DNA of 64,000 nt from Streptacidiphilus sp. P02-A3a (GCF_014084105.1 NZ_CP048289.1:6333922-6397921), one strand, 5' to 3'; counted from the stretch's first letter, positions 43,234-52,403 are shown. The notes: generated by a model from the sequence alone, not told the origin. Numbers and translations: made by a program.

Positions 43234-45701
43234 GCTGTCCCCCCGGCCTCGGTGATCGGCTCGACCTCGGCGCGGACCAGCGCGGACGCCCGGTCCAGCA
43301 CGGACTGGCAGTGCTCGGGCGTGTCACCGGTGACCACGATCGCGGCCAGCCTCGGCACGATGCCGCGCGGCGGCAGCAGCAGCCGGGTGCCGGGCTCCGC
43401 CAGCCGGACCACCTCGGCGACGCCGGACACGGCGGCGGCCTCGGTGACGTCCAGCGAGCGGACCACGCCGTCCTGCGGCGGGTAGAGGAACCGCACCTCG
43501 GCGCAGCTGTCCCGGGTCTGCCGCAGGTCGGGCTCGGCGCCGAGGGCGAGGTCGATCGCCGCGGCGGTCAGGTCGACGCCGGTAGCCAGGCGGCCCAGGT
43601 GCGGGATGAAGTCCCCGCCGAGGCGGCCGTTGAGCTCCACCAGGCGCGGCCCGGCGACGGTGAGCCGTACCTCGGCGTGGGTGACGCCGGTGTCGACGCC
43701 GAGCACCCGGTGCGCGTCGAGGACGAGCCGGCTGAGGTCGTCCGCCCACGGCTCCTGCCGCCAGGGCGCGACCAGGTGGCCGACCTCCTCGAAGAAGGGC
43801 GCGAAGCCGAGCCGCTTGCGGGCGACGTTGACCAGCCGCACCTCGCCGTCGCGGACCACCGAGTCCACGCTGACCTCGGGCCCGTCCAGGAACTCCTCCA
43901 GCAGCAGCCCGTCCAGCGCGTTGATGCCGGGGTACGCCGCGTCGGAGGCGTGGTGGTAGACGGCGCGCAGCTCGTCGGCGTCCTGGGCGATCACCACGCC
44001 CACGCTGCCCGCCAGCGCCCGGGGCTTGACCACCACCGGGTAGCCGATGGCCTCGGCCTCGCGCAGCGCCTGCTCCTGCCCCTGGACGTGGGCGAACCTG
44101 ATCCCGGCGACGTCGGCGTCCCGCAGCAGCCGCCGGGTGGACAGCTTGTCCCGGCAGTTGCGCACGGCGGTCGGGGACATGTGCGGCAGGCCCAGCCGCC
44201 GCGCCGCCTCGGCGGTCGCCTCCAGCAGTACCTCGTCCCAGGTGAACACCCCGGCCCGGCCGGGGGTTTCGGCGATGCTCGCGGCGACGGCGGCGGCCAG
44301 CGCCGCCGGTTCGACGCTCGCCACCCGGCGGTGTCCGCTGAGGTAGCGCTGCTGCCAGCTGGGCTCGGTGGGCGTGACCAGGGCCACCTCGGCGCGGGCG
44401 GCGGCGGCGACGAAGGCGTACTCGCGGTAGGCCTGGCCGCCGCTGCCGACCAGCACCACCCGGTCCGGGACGGTGGCGACGACCGGGGTGCACCGGAAGT
44501 CGAACCGGGCGACGGTCCGCTCCAGCGCGGCCTGGACCTCGGCCGTGCTGTCACCGCGGAACCGGAACCGGGCACCGGAGTGCTCGTAGCCGGGGAGGTC
44601 GGCCAGCGTCTGCCCGACCACGGGGACGCGTTCGGTGTAGGGGCCGCCGTCGGCGTCGAGTTGCGAGTCGGCCGCGGTGACCCGGCAGGGCCGGACCGCC
44701 GGGGTGGGCACCAGCAGCCAGCCGCCGCGCCGCGCCGGGCGCCGCGCCGCGGTCGCGTGGGCGGCGACCGGCAGCGGCGCGTCGGTCTGTAGCGCGAAGG
44801 CGATCTCCATCAGGTCGATGCCGTGCACCTCCCGCCACAGGAAGGGGATCTCCGCGCCGCCCGGGCGCGCGCCCACTTCGAGGACCTGTAGCGCCGGTGT
44901 CCCGGGCCGGTCCGAGCAGAAGAGCTCCAGGTGGAACACCCACGGCCCGGCCGACAGCGCGCGCGTCGTCCGGTCGGTGAACTCGCCTATGGCGTCCAGC
45001 AGTTCCGGGTCGTCCAGCTCCACCGAGCCGAGCGCCGCGCCCTCGGTGAAGCCGAGGCAGGTGTTCAGGTAGCGCGAGGCCCGCCAGGCGCCCAGTCCCT
45101 CCCCGGTGGCCACCCCGTCGACGTGCAGGATCTCGTCCGGCAGGTAGGGCTGGACCAGCATCGGCACGTCCGGGGGGAAGGCGTACGCGTCCAGCTCGGC
45201 GTCCGAGTCGATCCGGGTCACCCCGGCGCTGGCGGTGCCGCGGACCGGCTTGACCAGCACCGGCCAGCCGTGGGCGGTGGCGAAGGCGCGCACCGCGGCG
45301 TGGTCCGGCGCCGCCTCGGTGGCGGGCACCGGCACCCCGGCCGCCGCCAGCCGCCGGGCCATCACCAGCTTGTCGCGGAAGGGCGCGAGCGCGGCCAACT
45401 GCTCTCCAGGGATCCCGAGTTCCTCCCGCAGCTCGGCCGCCATGTCGAGGTCGACCTCGTGCAGCGCGACGATCCGCGCGGGCCGGCCGAACTCCCCGAT
45501 CAGGGAGGTGACCGCGGCCCGCACCTCCTTGCCGTCCTCGGTGCTGCTGACCAGCCTGACCGCCGCGGCGCCCTCGGGCAGCGAGCCGACGGCCCGCTGG
45601 GTCGTCACATAGCTGACCCGACGGGTGCGGTGGTCCACGTAGGAGCCGTAGTCCGCGTAACTGTCGCTCCACCGGTGCAGGACGATGAGATGATCTGACA
45701 C
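43230..45701 (-). CDS. Double ATP-grasp ligase (two fused ligase modules)
   Basis: 823 residues. Module 1 (about 1-400): WPVLVKPVRGTASAGVTRI and EVGARPGGAEIPFLWREV. Module 2 (about 420-823): YPVVVKPRALAGSVGVVI and ELNGRLGGDFIPHLGR; this half is a clear paralogue of the ligase at 23146-24444. Two amide-forming steps by one chain are likely. The GTG at 45701 follows GGGAGGGG and is preferred over the longer open frame to 46004. It links the leftward operon with the rightward hydrazine operon through shared ancestry. Confidence 0.88.
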   Translation of the reverse strand: MSDHLIVLHRWSDSYADYGSYVDHRTRRVSYVTTQRAVGSLPEGAAAVRLVSSTEDGKEVRAAVTSLIGEFGRPARIVALHEVDLDMAAELREELGIPGEQLAALAPFRDKLVMARRLAAAGVPVPATEAAPDHAAVRAFATAHGWPVLVKPVRGTASAGVTRIDSDAELDAYAFPPDVPMLVQPYLPDEILHVDGVATGEGLGAWRASRYLNTCLGFTEGAALGSVELDDPELLDAIGEFTDRTTRALSAGPWVFHLELFCSDRPGTPALQVLEVGARPGGAEIPFLWREVHGIDLMEIAFALQTDAPLPVAAHATAARRPARRGGWLLVPTPAVRPCRVTAADSQLDADGGPYTERVPVVGQTLADLPGYEHSGARFRFRGDSTAEVQAALERTVARFDFRCTPVVATVPDRVVLVGSGGQAYREYAFVAAAARAEVALVTPTEPSWQQRYLSGHRRVASVEPAALAAAVAASIAETPGRAGVFTWDEVLLEATAEAARRLGLPHMSPTAVRNCRDKLSTRRLLRDADVAGIRFAHVQGQEQALREAEAIGYPVVVKPRALAGSVGVVIAQDADELRAVYHHASDAAYPGINALDGLLLEEFLDGPEVSVDSVVRDGEVRLVNVARKRLGFAPFFEEVGHLVAPWRQEPWADDLSRLVLDAHRVLGVDTGVTHAEVRLTVAGPRLVELNGRLGGDFIPHLGRLATGVDLTAAAIDLALGAEPDLRQTRDSCAEVRFLYPPQDGVVRSLDVTEAAAVSGVAEVVRLAEPGTRLLLPPRGIVPRLAAIVVTGDTPEHCQSVLDRASALVRAEVEPITEAGGTA

Positions 45702-45783
45702 TTCCCCTCCCAAAGGGACTGATCTGCGGGTGAACGGGTCGGCCGGGAGGGGCCGAGGTACGGCGGGGAACGGCGCGGAACCG

Positions 45784-47079
45784 CTATGCGGATTTCTCGT
45801 CGGCGGCGGAGACGATGACGTCCTGGAGGTCGAGCAGCAATTCGGTGACTCCGTCGAAACCGGTGGTCGACGAATTCTCCCGGAGCGTGCAGGTGAGCGC
45901 TTCACCATCCTGGACCTGCAGGTAGAGCGGAGCCCCGATGTTCCGCCCCGCAGTACCGGTCTCCATATCCTGCCGGGTCGGCGCCTGATCCTTCTGGTAT
46001 TCACCCAGATAGTTGAAGAAGTAGCGGAAGAACCCGCTGACCGAGCCGTCGAAGGAGCCGTTCACGGTTCCGGTGTAACCGAACTTCCGGCCGATTTCGA
46101 GCACGTCGTCCACATTGTGCGAACCGTGCTTGTAGGAGCGGAGGGTCTCCCAGTGGACCCGTCCCACGAAGGTGTCGAATTCCTCGTCCGGGTCGACCGT
46201 CACCAGCAGCGGAATGATCTGGTTCTGCGCCGCGACCAGGTTCTCCCAGCGGGGGTCGCTCCGGTTGTTGGTGTAGACCGCGACCAGCAGCCGACGGCGG
46301 CCGGTCTGCCGGCTCAGCGCCACGCAGAAGGCACTGAGCAGGACCGAGGGGACGGAGACCTTGAGCCGCTCGGCGGTCCGGTGCGCGGCGGTGGCCGCCG
46401 CCTCGGAGCCGCACCGGGCCCAGCGGCTGGTGACCGCCTCCGGCGCGGGATCCCGCTCCATGTCCGGGGCCGCCTCGAAGACCTGCTGCCAGTGCTTGCG
46501 CGCCGAGCGCCGCCGCGACTGCCGGGCCTCGGACCACTGCTCGGCGGCCAGCTCACGGCAGTTGGGCGGATCGGCGGACACCGGCCGACCGGCCAGCAGG
46601 TCCTGGAACTCCTGCTGCAACTGGTTGATCGCCCAGGCGTCGACGGCGATGTGGTGGAAGCACACCACCAGCCGCGACGGCTCGCCGGACGAGGTGACCA
46701 GCCGCGCCCGCCACGGCCGGTCCGCCGCCAGGTCGAACGGCGTCGCCGCCAGTTCCTCGGCGACCCGTTCGGCCTCCGCCTCGACCACGCCGAGGGACGC
46801 CGGGGCGGCCGCCCAGACCAGCTGGACCAGGCCGTGCTCGGCGGTCTCCTGGTACCGGGTGCGCAGCGACTCATGGCGCCGTTCGAGGGTCTCCAGCGCG
46901 CGCTCGACCGATTCGGCCGTCGTTCCGGGCGGCAGGCTCCACACTTGCGGCAGATTGCAGGCCACCGCCGGGAGTTCTGCTATGGATCGCCACAGGGAGA
47001 GTTGCCCGAAGGTGACGGGACCCTTATCGATAACGGACTGCTGCACGGTTCCGAAACCTCGCGGAAAGAAATTCGACAT
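45784..47079 (-). CDS. Free-standing NRPS-type condensation domain protein
   Basis: 431 residues, complete condensation fold with the catalytic HHIAVDA at residues 142-148 and the later NYLG/bridge-like region. No adenylation or carrier domain is attached. It may join the ACP-bound acyl group to an amine such as a hydrazine or a ligated dipeptide. First gene of the leftward operon, 82 bases before the double ATP-grasp gene. Confidence 0.87.
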   Translation of the reverse strand: MSNFFPRGFGTVQQSVIDKGPVTFGQLSLWRSIAELPAVACNLPQVWSLPPGTTAESVERALETLERRHESLRTRYQETAEHGLVQLVWAAAPASLGVVEAEAERVAEELAATPFDLAADRPWRARLVTSSGEPSRLVVCFHHIAVDAWAINQLQQEFQDLLAGRPVSADPPNCRELAAEQWSEARQSRRRSARKHWQQVFEAAPDMERDPAPEAVTSRWARCGSEAAATAAHRTAERLKVSVPSVLLSAFCVALSRQTGRRRLLVAVYTNNRSDPRWENLVAAQNQIIPLLVTVDPDEEFDTFVGRVHWETLRSYKHGSHNVDDVLEIGRKFGYTGTVNGSFDGSVSGFFRYFFNYLGEYQKDQAPTRQDMETGTAGRNIGAPLYLQVQDGEALTCTLRENSSTTGFDGVTELLLDLQDVIVSAADEKSA

Positions 47080-47613
47080 CCTGGAGCGGATGGAGGTGGC
47101 AAGGTCGCCAGATCACACCCGAAGGGTTGGCTTGACCTCATCCCGGAGAAATCCAGGTGAAGCCGGGCCGACCTTCCGCTCCCCGTCGAGTGGATAGGCG
47201 GCCGTCAAAGTCCGATGAGTCGGCGGGGATGCGGGAGTTGGTCCGCACCAGCCGATTACCCCGAAAAGTAGAGGGCCGAACACCCCTAGTCAACCGCTGT
47301 TCCAGTTGGTGAGACGAGGGGCTCAGGATTTGCAAAGCCAAGGCCCTCGGGCCGAGCGTTTCGTTAGGGAAAGTGCCCATTGGCGCCTTTTCCCGGCGCA
47401 CCTGGCGGGCCGGTTCCGGTCCGTGTGACTGCGGCGGCCGAATTGGCATGTGCATTTCACCATAAGACCCCGGTGACCGCCCGCGGGCCCGCCCGGAGTC
47501 GTCCCGGCGTACACCCCGCTCCGTGGTGCTACGCAGCCTACCCGGCGGGACCGGGATGGCGCCGCCGGGGAGCGGAAGCGCCACCAGGCGCGCGGACTGG
47601 CAGACTTCACCGG
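47080..47613. promoter_or_regulatory. Divergent control region between leftward cluster operon and ROK regulator
   Basis: 534 bases without a convincing gene; the open frames here lack GC3 bias. On the minus strand CGCCGGGAAAAGGCGCCA (complement of 47381-47398) resembles the start of cluster promoter element copy 1 (GTCGGGAAAGGCGCCCC), but the rest of the element is not preserved. This is where the promoter of the 47079-36479 operon must lie. Confidence 0.45.
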
Positions 47614-48843
47614 GTGAGTTCACTGGTAAAGCACACGACGCGTGACCTGCGCTGGCACAACCGCTCGGCCCTGCTCACCCACCTCTATGTGCAGGGGCCC
47701 ACCAGTCGCAACAAACTGAGCCGGGTATTCGGGCTCAGTTCCGCGACGGTGAGCAACATCGTCTCCGGCCTGATCGCCGACGGCCTGGTCGAGGACGCCG
47801 GGCTGGAGAGCTCCGACGGCGGCAGGCCGCGCTCGGTACTGCGGGTGCGCTCCCAGTACGGGCACGTCGTCGGCGTGGACATCGGCGAGACCCATATCCG
47901 GACTGGCCTGTTCGACTGGTCGCTGACCATGGTCGCGGCCTGGGAGCACCCCATCGCCGACACCAAGCTCGACCCGTACGAGGTGGCCCGGCTGGTCATC
48001 CAGGGGGTCGCCGAGGTCACCGCGCGGGCGGGGCTCGACCCGGACAGGCTGCTCGGTGTGGGCGTCGGCGTGCCCGGCGCGGTGCGGTCCACGCCCGAGG
48101 CACCGGACCGGCTGCTGGTGCACGCGCCCACGCTCGGCTGGTCCGGCGTCCGGCTCGGCGACATGCTGCGGTCGGGCATCAGCGCCCCGCTGGCCATCGA
48201 CAACTGCGCACGCACCCTGGGCCAGGCCGAGATGTGGCTCGGCGTCGGCCGGGACGCCCGGCGGGCGGTGGTCGCGCTGATCGGGGTCGGCGTGGGCGCG
48301 GCGCTCACCCCCGGTTCCAAGGCCGGTCCCCCGGCGTCGGACGCGTCGACCATAGAGTGGGGACACACCGTCATCCAGGCGGGCGGGCTGCTCTGCCGCT
48401 GCGGCTCGCACGGCTGCCTGGAGGCGTACGCCGGGGCCGAGGCGATCCTGCACAGCTATCAGGCGACGCTCGGCAGCCTGCCCTTCACCGCGACCGGGAC
48501 CGAGCCCCGGCTGGTCGAACTCACCGAGCGGGCGCACACCGACCCGGTGGCCCGGCAGACCCTGAACCGGACCGCCGAGTACATCGGCATCGGCATCGGC
48601 AACCTGGTCAACCTGCTCGATCCGGAGCTGGTGGTGCTCTCCGGCTGGGCGGGCTCGCTGATCGGTCCGACCATCCTCCCGGCCGTCCGGGAGGCGGCGG
48701 AACGGCACACGCTGCCCTACCTCCAGGGCCACACCTGGATCAGCGTCGGCCAACTCGGCCAGGAGGCAGTGGCCATGGGCGCCGCGACGCTGCCGGTCAG
48801 CCGGGTCCTGGCCGGTGGCGGCGCACCGGAACCGGCGCAGTGA
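47614..48843 (+). CDS. ROK-family transcriptional regulator with zinc motif
   Basis: 409 residues from GTG 47614. Winged HTH (NKLSRVFGLSSATVSNIVSGLIADGLV) then a ROK domain with GVDIGETH, DNCARTLGQAE and the zinc motif C-R-C-G-S-H-G-C-L-E. It probably represses the two units downstream (49011 and 52404), whose promoters carry a common inverted repeat. The start lacks a strong ribosome site, so a nearby alternative is possible. Confidence 0.87.
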   Translation: MSSLVKHTTRDLRWHNRSALLTHLYVQGPTSRNKLSRVFGLSSATVSNIVSGLIADGLVEDAGLESSDGGRPRSVLRVRSQYGHVVGVDIGETHIRTGLFDWSLTMVAAWEHPIADTKLDPYEVARLVIQGVAEVTARAGLDPDRLLGVGVGVPGAVRSTPEAPDRLLVHAPTLGWSGVRLGDMLRSGISAPLAIDNCARTLGQAEMWLGVGRDARRAVVALIGVGVGAALTPGSKAGPPASDASTIEWGHTVIQAGGLLCRCGSHGCLEAYAGAEAILHSYQATLGSLPFTATGTEPRLVELTERAHTDPVARQTLNRTAEYIGIGIGNLVNLLDPELVVLSGWAGSLIGPTILPAVREAAERHTLPYLQGHTWISVGQLGQEAVAMGAATLPVSRVLAGGGAPEPAQ

Positions 48844-48883
48844 GGGCGGTCCGGGCGCGGCGCTGACCCGAGTCGGGCCGGTG

Positions 48884-48919
48884 CACCGGCCCCGCCGTCG
48901 CACGGCGGCGGGGCCGGTG
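48884..48919 (+). terminator. Terminator hairpin after the ROK gene
   Basis: Perfect 14-bp stem (CACCGGCCCCGCCG at 48884-48897, complement at 48906-48919) with an 8-base loop, 41 bases after the ROK stop and just before the next promoter. Confidence 0.8.
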
Positions 48920-48930
48920 TGACGGAATGG

Positions 48931-48974
48931 TTGACTTTCGCTTTCTCGCTACTTAGCTTAAGTCCAAGCCAAAG
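48931..48974 (+). promoter_or_regulatory. Promoter-operator of the ALDH-ThuA-dehydrogenase operon
   Basis: TTGACT (48931-48936), 17-base spacer, TAGCTT (48954-48959). The -10 lies within ACTTAGCTTAAGTC followed by AAGCCAAAG, nearly the same as at 52254-52277. An overlapping repressor site, likely for the ROK protein encoded just upstream. Confidence 0.7.
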
Positions 48975-49010
48975 CCCCCTCCCGGCCTCCTCCTGTTCCC
49001 TGGAGCCTTC

Positions 49011-50444
49011 ATGACGTCCTCCCCCGCCGCGGGTCAGCTCTATATCGACGGGTCCTTCGGCCCGCCGCAGTCCGGCCGCACCGCCCCGGTCGCCGACAAG
49101 TCGACCGGGGCGGTCCTGGGCAGCTACGCCCTCGGCGGCGCCGGGGACGTGGACCGCGCGGTCGCCGCGGCCCGCGCCGCCCAGCCCGGCTGGGCCGCGC
49201 TGAGCGCCCCCGAACGCGCCGCGGGCCTGCGCCGGTTCGCCGAGTACCTGCAGGCGCACTTCGACCGGCTGGTCGTCCAGAGCATGCGCGAGACCGGCGG
49301 GGTCCGGGCCAAGGCGCTGGACGAGGTGTCCACCGGCATCCGGCAGTTGCAGATATCGATGATCCAGGCGACGGAGCGCGCCGGGGACCTGCTGCCGCCC
49401 TACAAGGCGGGCAAGCTGTCGATGTCCCGGGCCGTGCCGATCGGGGTGATCGGGGTGATCACCCCGTGGAACTACCCGGTCAACCTGGCGCTGCGGGCGG
49501 TCGCGCCCGCGCTGGCCTTCGGCAACACCGTCGTGCTCAAGCCCGCCGAGCTGACGCCGGTCATCGGCGGCCAGGTGCTGGCCGAGGCCGCCGACTGGGC
49601 CGGACTGCCGCCGGGGGTGTTCAACGTGGTCACCGGGGACGGCCCGGAGGCCGGGCACGCGCTCGCCGAGCACCCCGGGGTGGACCTGCTCGACTTCACC
49701 GGCTCGCGCGCGGTGGGCCTGGCCATCGCCGCCTCGGCGGCGGCCACGCTGCGCCCGATCCGGCTCGAACTCGGCGGCAGCAACGCCTTCCTGGTGCTCG
49801 ACGACGCGGACGTGGAGCTGGCCGCCGGCTGCGCGATGGTCGCCTCGCTGGAGTTCCAGGGCCAGACCTGCATCAGCGCCAGCCGGCACATCGTCACCCG
49901 TGCCGTGGCCGACCGCTACACCGACGCGCTGGTGCGGCGCGCCGCCGCGCTGCGGGTGGGCGACCCGATGACCGGCGAGGTGGAGCTGGGTCCGCTGATC
50001 GACGAGCGGCAGCGGGACCGGCTGCACCACGACATCGTCGGGGCCTCGGTCGCGCTGGGCGCGGAGGTCCTCACCGGCGGCGAGTACGACGGCCTCTTCT
50101 ACCGCCCCACGGTCCTGGGCAAGGTCACCCCCGACATGCCCGCCTTCGTCGAGGAGGTCTTCGGCCCGGTGCTCCCGATCACCGTGGTCGAGGACGAGGA
50201 GGAGGCGGTCCGGCTGGCCAACGGCCTGCCGATGCTGATGGACTCGGTCTTCACCGCCGACCTGATCCGCGGCCTGGCGGTCGCCGAACGGCTGGAGGCG
50301 GGCGAGGTGCACGTCAACGACGCCCACGCCCGGCACGGCGCGGACGACCAGATGGCGGGCTTCACCAAGCGGCAGTGGATCGGCGTCCAGCGCACCCCGC
50401 TCGACCTGCCCGGCTGGACCGCGGACCCGGCCGGCCGCCGATGA
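49011..50444 (+). CDS. NAD(P)-dependent aldehyde dehydrogenase
   Basis: 477 residues, ALDH superfamily: VITPWNYP, FTGSRAVGL, ELGGSNAFLV with the general-base Glu and the catalytic Cys in GQTCISASR. Paralogue of 1274-2734, with the same GQTCIS(A)xR and IVxR context. It should oxidise a sugar-derived or aromatic aldehyde. First gene of an operon; its stop overlaps the ThuA-like ATG (ATGA). Confidence 0.92.
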   Translation: MTSSPAAGQLYIDGSFGPPQSGRTAPVADKSTGAVLGSYALGGAGDVDRAVAAARAAQPGWAALSAPERAAGLRRFAEYLQAHFDRLVVQSMRETGGVRAKALDEVSTGIRQLQISMIQATERAGDLLPPYKAGKLSMSRAVPIGVIGVITPWNYPVNLALRAVAPALAFGNTVVLKPAELTPVIGGQVLAEAADWAGLPPGVFNVVTGDGPEAGHALAEHPGVDLLDFTGSRAVGLAIAASAAATLRPIRLELGGSNAFLVLDDADVELAAGCAMVASLEFQGQTCISASRHIVTRAVADRYTDALVRRAAALRVGDPMTGEVELGPLIDERQRDRLHHDIVGASVALGAEVLTGGEYDGLFYRPTVLGKVTPDMPAFVEEVFGPVLPITVVEDEEEAVRLANGLPMLMDSVFTADLIRGLAVAERLEAGEVHVNDAHARHGADDQMAGFTKRQWIGVQRTPLDLPGWTADPAGRR

Positions 50445-51124
50445 GCCCCGACCGCACCGCGCTGGTGGTGCGCGGCGGCTGGGACGGCCACGCCCCGGTC
50501 GCCTGCACCGAGTTGTTCCTGCCCGCGCTGGCCGGGGCGGGCTTCGAGGTCACCGTCGCCGAGGACCTGGAGGTCTACCGGGACCAGGAGTTGCTGGCGC
50601 GCACCGACCTGATCGTCCAGTGCTGGTCGCAGGGCCGGTTGACCGGGCCGCAGAGCGAGGGACTGGTGAACGCCGTCCGCGCGGGCACCGGTTTCGCGGG
50701 CTGGCACGGCGGGGTGGTCGGCACCTTCACCGACGACACCGACTACCTGCGGATGGTCGGTGGGCTCTTCCTGCACCACCCCGAGCAGCACCTGGACTAC
50801 CGGGTGCGGATCGCCCCGGCGCACCGCGACCATCCGGTCGTCGCCGGTCTGGACGACTTCGCGGTGCACACCGAGCTGTACTGGATGCTGACCGACGCCC
50901 ACAACACGGTGCTGGCCACGACCACCGTGCACCCCTCCGGTCCGCCGGGGCCGGAACCGGGCGCCGGAACCGGTCCGGAGCCGGTCGAGATGCCGGTGGT
51001 GTGGACCAGGCGGTGGGGGCGCGGACGGGTCTTCTTCTCCGCGATCGGCCACCAGCCGGAGGACCTGACCCCGCCGGTGGTCCGCACGCTGACCGCCCGG
51101 GGCCTGCTGTGGGCGGCGCGGTGA
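50441..51124 (+). CDS. ThuA-like domain protein
   Basis: 227 residues of the ThuA (trehalose utilisation) family, a glutamine-amidotransferase-like fold: LVVRGGWDGHAPVACTELF at the N-terminus, FAGWHGGVVG, and VVWTRRWGRGRVFFSAIGHQPED near the end. Often encoded with Gfo/Idh dehydrogenases and sugar importers; the reaction is not firmly established, though some relatives take part in 3-keto-sugar breakdown. Overlaps both neighbours by four bases. Confidence 0.87.
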   Translation: MSPDRTALVVRGGWDGHAPVACTELFLPALAGAGFEVTVAEDLEVYRDQELLARTDLIVQCWSQGRLTGPQSEGLVNAVRAGTGFAGWHGGVVGTFTDDTDYLRMVGGLFLHHPEQHLDYRVRIAPAHRDHPVVAGLDDFAVHTELYWMLTDAHNTVLATTTVHPSGPPGPEPGAGTGPEPVEMPVVWTRRWGRGRVFFSAIGHQPEDLTPPVVRTLTARGLLWAAR

Positions 51125-52137
51125 CAGTGCCCGCGCCCCGGCTGTCGGTGGTCCTGGCCATGGACCGGCACCTGCCCGCGCGGCTGCTGTCGGCCCAGGC
51201 CGGGGCCCGGCTGGCGGCGGTCTGCGCGGTGGCCCCGGAACCGCTCACCGAGTTCGACTCGCCCCGGGCCCGGGCCGCCCTGGCCGGGGCGGAGGTGCTG
51301 CTCACCGGCTGGGGCAGCCCGCCGCTGGACGCCGCGGCGCTGGCGCTGGCCCCCCGGCTGCGCCTGGTCGCCCACGCGGCCGGGTCGGTCAAGGGGCACG
51401 TGACCGGGGCCGTGTTCGACCGCGGGATCAGCGTCACCTCGGCGGCCTGGGCGAACGCGCTCCCGGTCGCCGAGTACACCCTGGCGATGATCCTGCTGGC
51501 CAACAAGGCGGTACCGGCCCTGGCCCGCGAGTACCGCGCGCGCCGGGCGGATCTGGAGCTGACCCGGCGCGATCCCGGGTTCGGCAACCACCGGCGGACG
51601 GTGGGGCTGGTCGGCGCCTCGCTGATCGGCCGCCGGGTGCTGGAGCTGCTGTCGCCGTTCGACCTGGACGTGCTGGTCAGCGACCCCTACCTGGACCCGG
51701 GCGAGGCACTGCGGCTGGGCGCGCGGCCGGTCGGCCTGCGGGAGTTGTTCGCCGCGAGCGACGTGGTCTCGCTGCACGCCCCGGCGACCCCGGAGACCCG
51801 CGACCTGGTGGACGCACCGCTGCTGGCGGCGCTGCGCGACGGCGCCACGCTGATCAACACCGCGCGCGGCTCCCTGGTCGACCAGTCGGCCCTGGTCCGG
51901 GAGTTGCGCACGGGCCGGATCTCGGCGGTGCTGGACGTCACCGAACCCGAGATCACCGAACCCGGATCCCCGCTGTGGGACCTGCCGAACGTGGTGCTGA
52001 CCCCGCACCTCGCCGGGTCCCTCGGGACCGAGCTGTTCCGGCTCGGCGACGCCGCCGTGGACGAGGTACTACGGGCCGCGGCCGGCCTGCCGCCCGCGCA
52101 CCCGGTCGATCCCGCGGCGCTGGCCAGCTCGGCCTGA
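51121..52137 (+). CDS. D-isomer-specific 2-hydroxyacid dehydrogenase
   Basis: 338 residues. NAD-binding VGLVGASLIGRRVLELL, the substrate Arg in LINTARGSLVDQ, Glu in LDVTEPEITEPGSPLWDLPNV and His in LTPHLAGS. Interconverts a 2-keto acid and a D-2-hydroxy acid (hydroxypyruvate or glyoxylate reductase-like). Note that the N-terminal catalytic domain is rather diverged. GTG overlaps the ThuA-like stop. Confidence 0.9.
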   Translation: MTVPAPRLSVVLAMDRHLPARLLSAQAGARLAAVCAVAPEPLTEFDSPRARAALAGAEVLLTGWGSPPLDAAALALAPRLRLVAHAAGSVKGHVTGAVFDRGISVTSAAWANALPVAEYTLAMILLANKAVPALAREYRARRADLELTRRDPGFGNHRRTVGLVGASLIGRRVLELLSPFDLDVLVSDPYLDPGEALRLGARPVGLRELFAASDVVSLHAPATPETRDLVDAPLLAALRDGATLINTARGSLVDQSALVRELRTGRISAVLDVTEPEITEPGSPLWDLPNVVLTPHLAGSLGTELFRLGDAAVDEVLRAAAGLPPAHPVDPAALASSA

Positions 52138-52233
52138 CCGGGCCGCGCCCACGCGCCCCGCCCGGCCGTATCGCCCGGCCGGAACGCCTGGCCGGAACGC
52201 CTGGGCCAGGCCGAAACTCATGTGTCAGATGTG

Positions 52234-52277
52234 TTGACCCCATGTATCCATCGACTTAACTTAAGTCTCAGCCAAAG
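52234..52277 (+). promoter_or_regulatory. Promoter-operator of the right-hand ABC importer operon
   Basis: TTGACC (52234-52239), 17-base spacer and TAACTT (52257-52262). The -10 is inside GACTTAA-C-TTAAGTC (52253-52267), a perfect 7-bp inverted repeat with one central base, followed by CAGCCAAAG. Same architecture as 48931-48974. The rest of the gap 52138-52403 contains GC-rich repeats (CCGGAACGCCTGG twice) just after the dehydrogenase. Confidence 0.72.
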
Positions 52278-52403
52278 TAGCTCCGGCCGAATCCCGCCCT
52301 CGCGGGGGAACCCCAGGACCGGAACGCAGGGTGGCCGCCCCCCGCTGACGACAGACAGCCGCTTCGGGCCCTCCACCATCAAGGGAAAGCGAGTACACGG
52401 CCG

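Noticed and set aside
43230-46004. Longer 924-residue form of the double ATP-grasp protein
   Set aside because: The extra N-terminus is Arg/Ser-rich antisense of the condensation gene; GTG 45701 has a strong ribosome site.
47138-47623. 161-residue leftward frame in the divergent region before the ROK gene
   Set aside because: Codon positions show no bias and the composition is random-like; the region must hold promoters.
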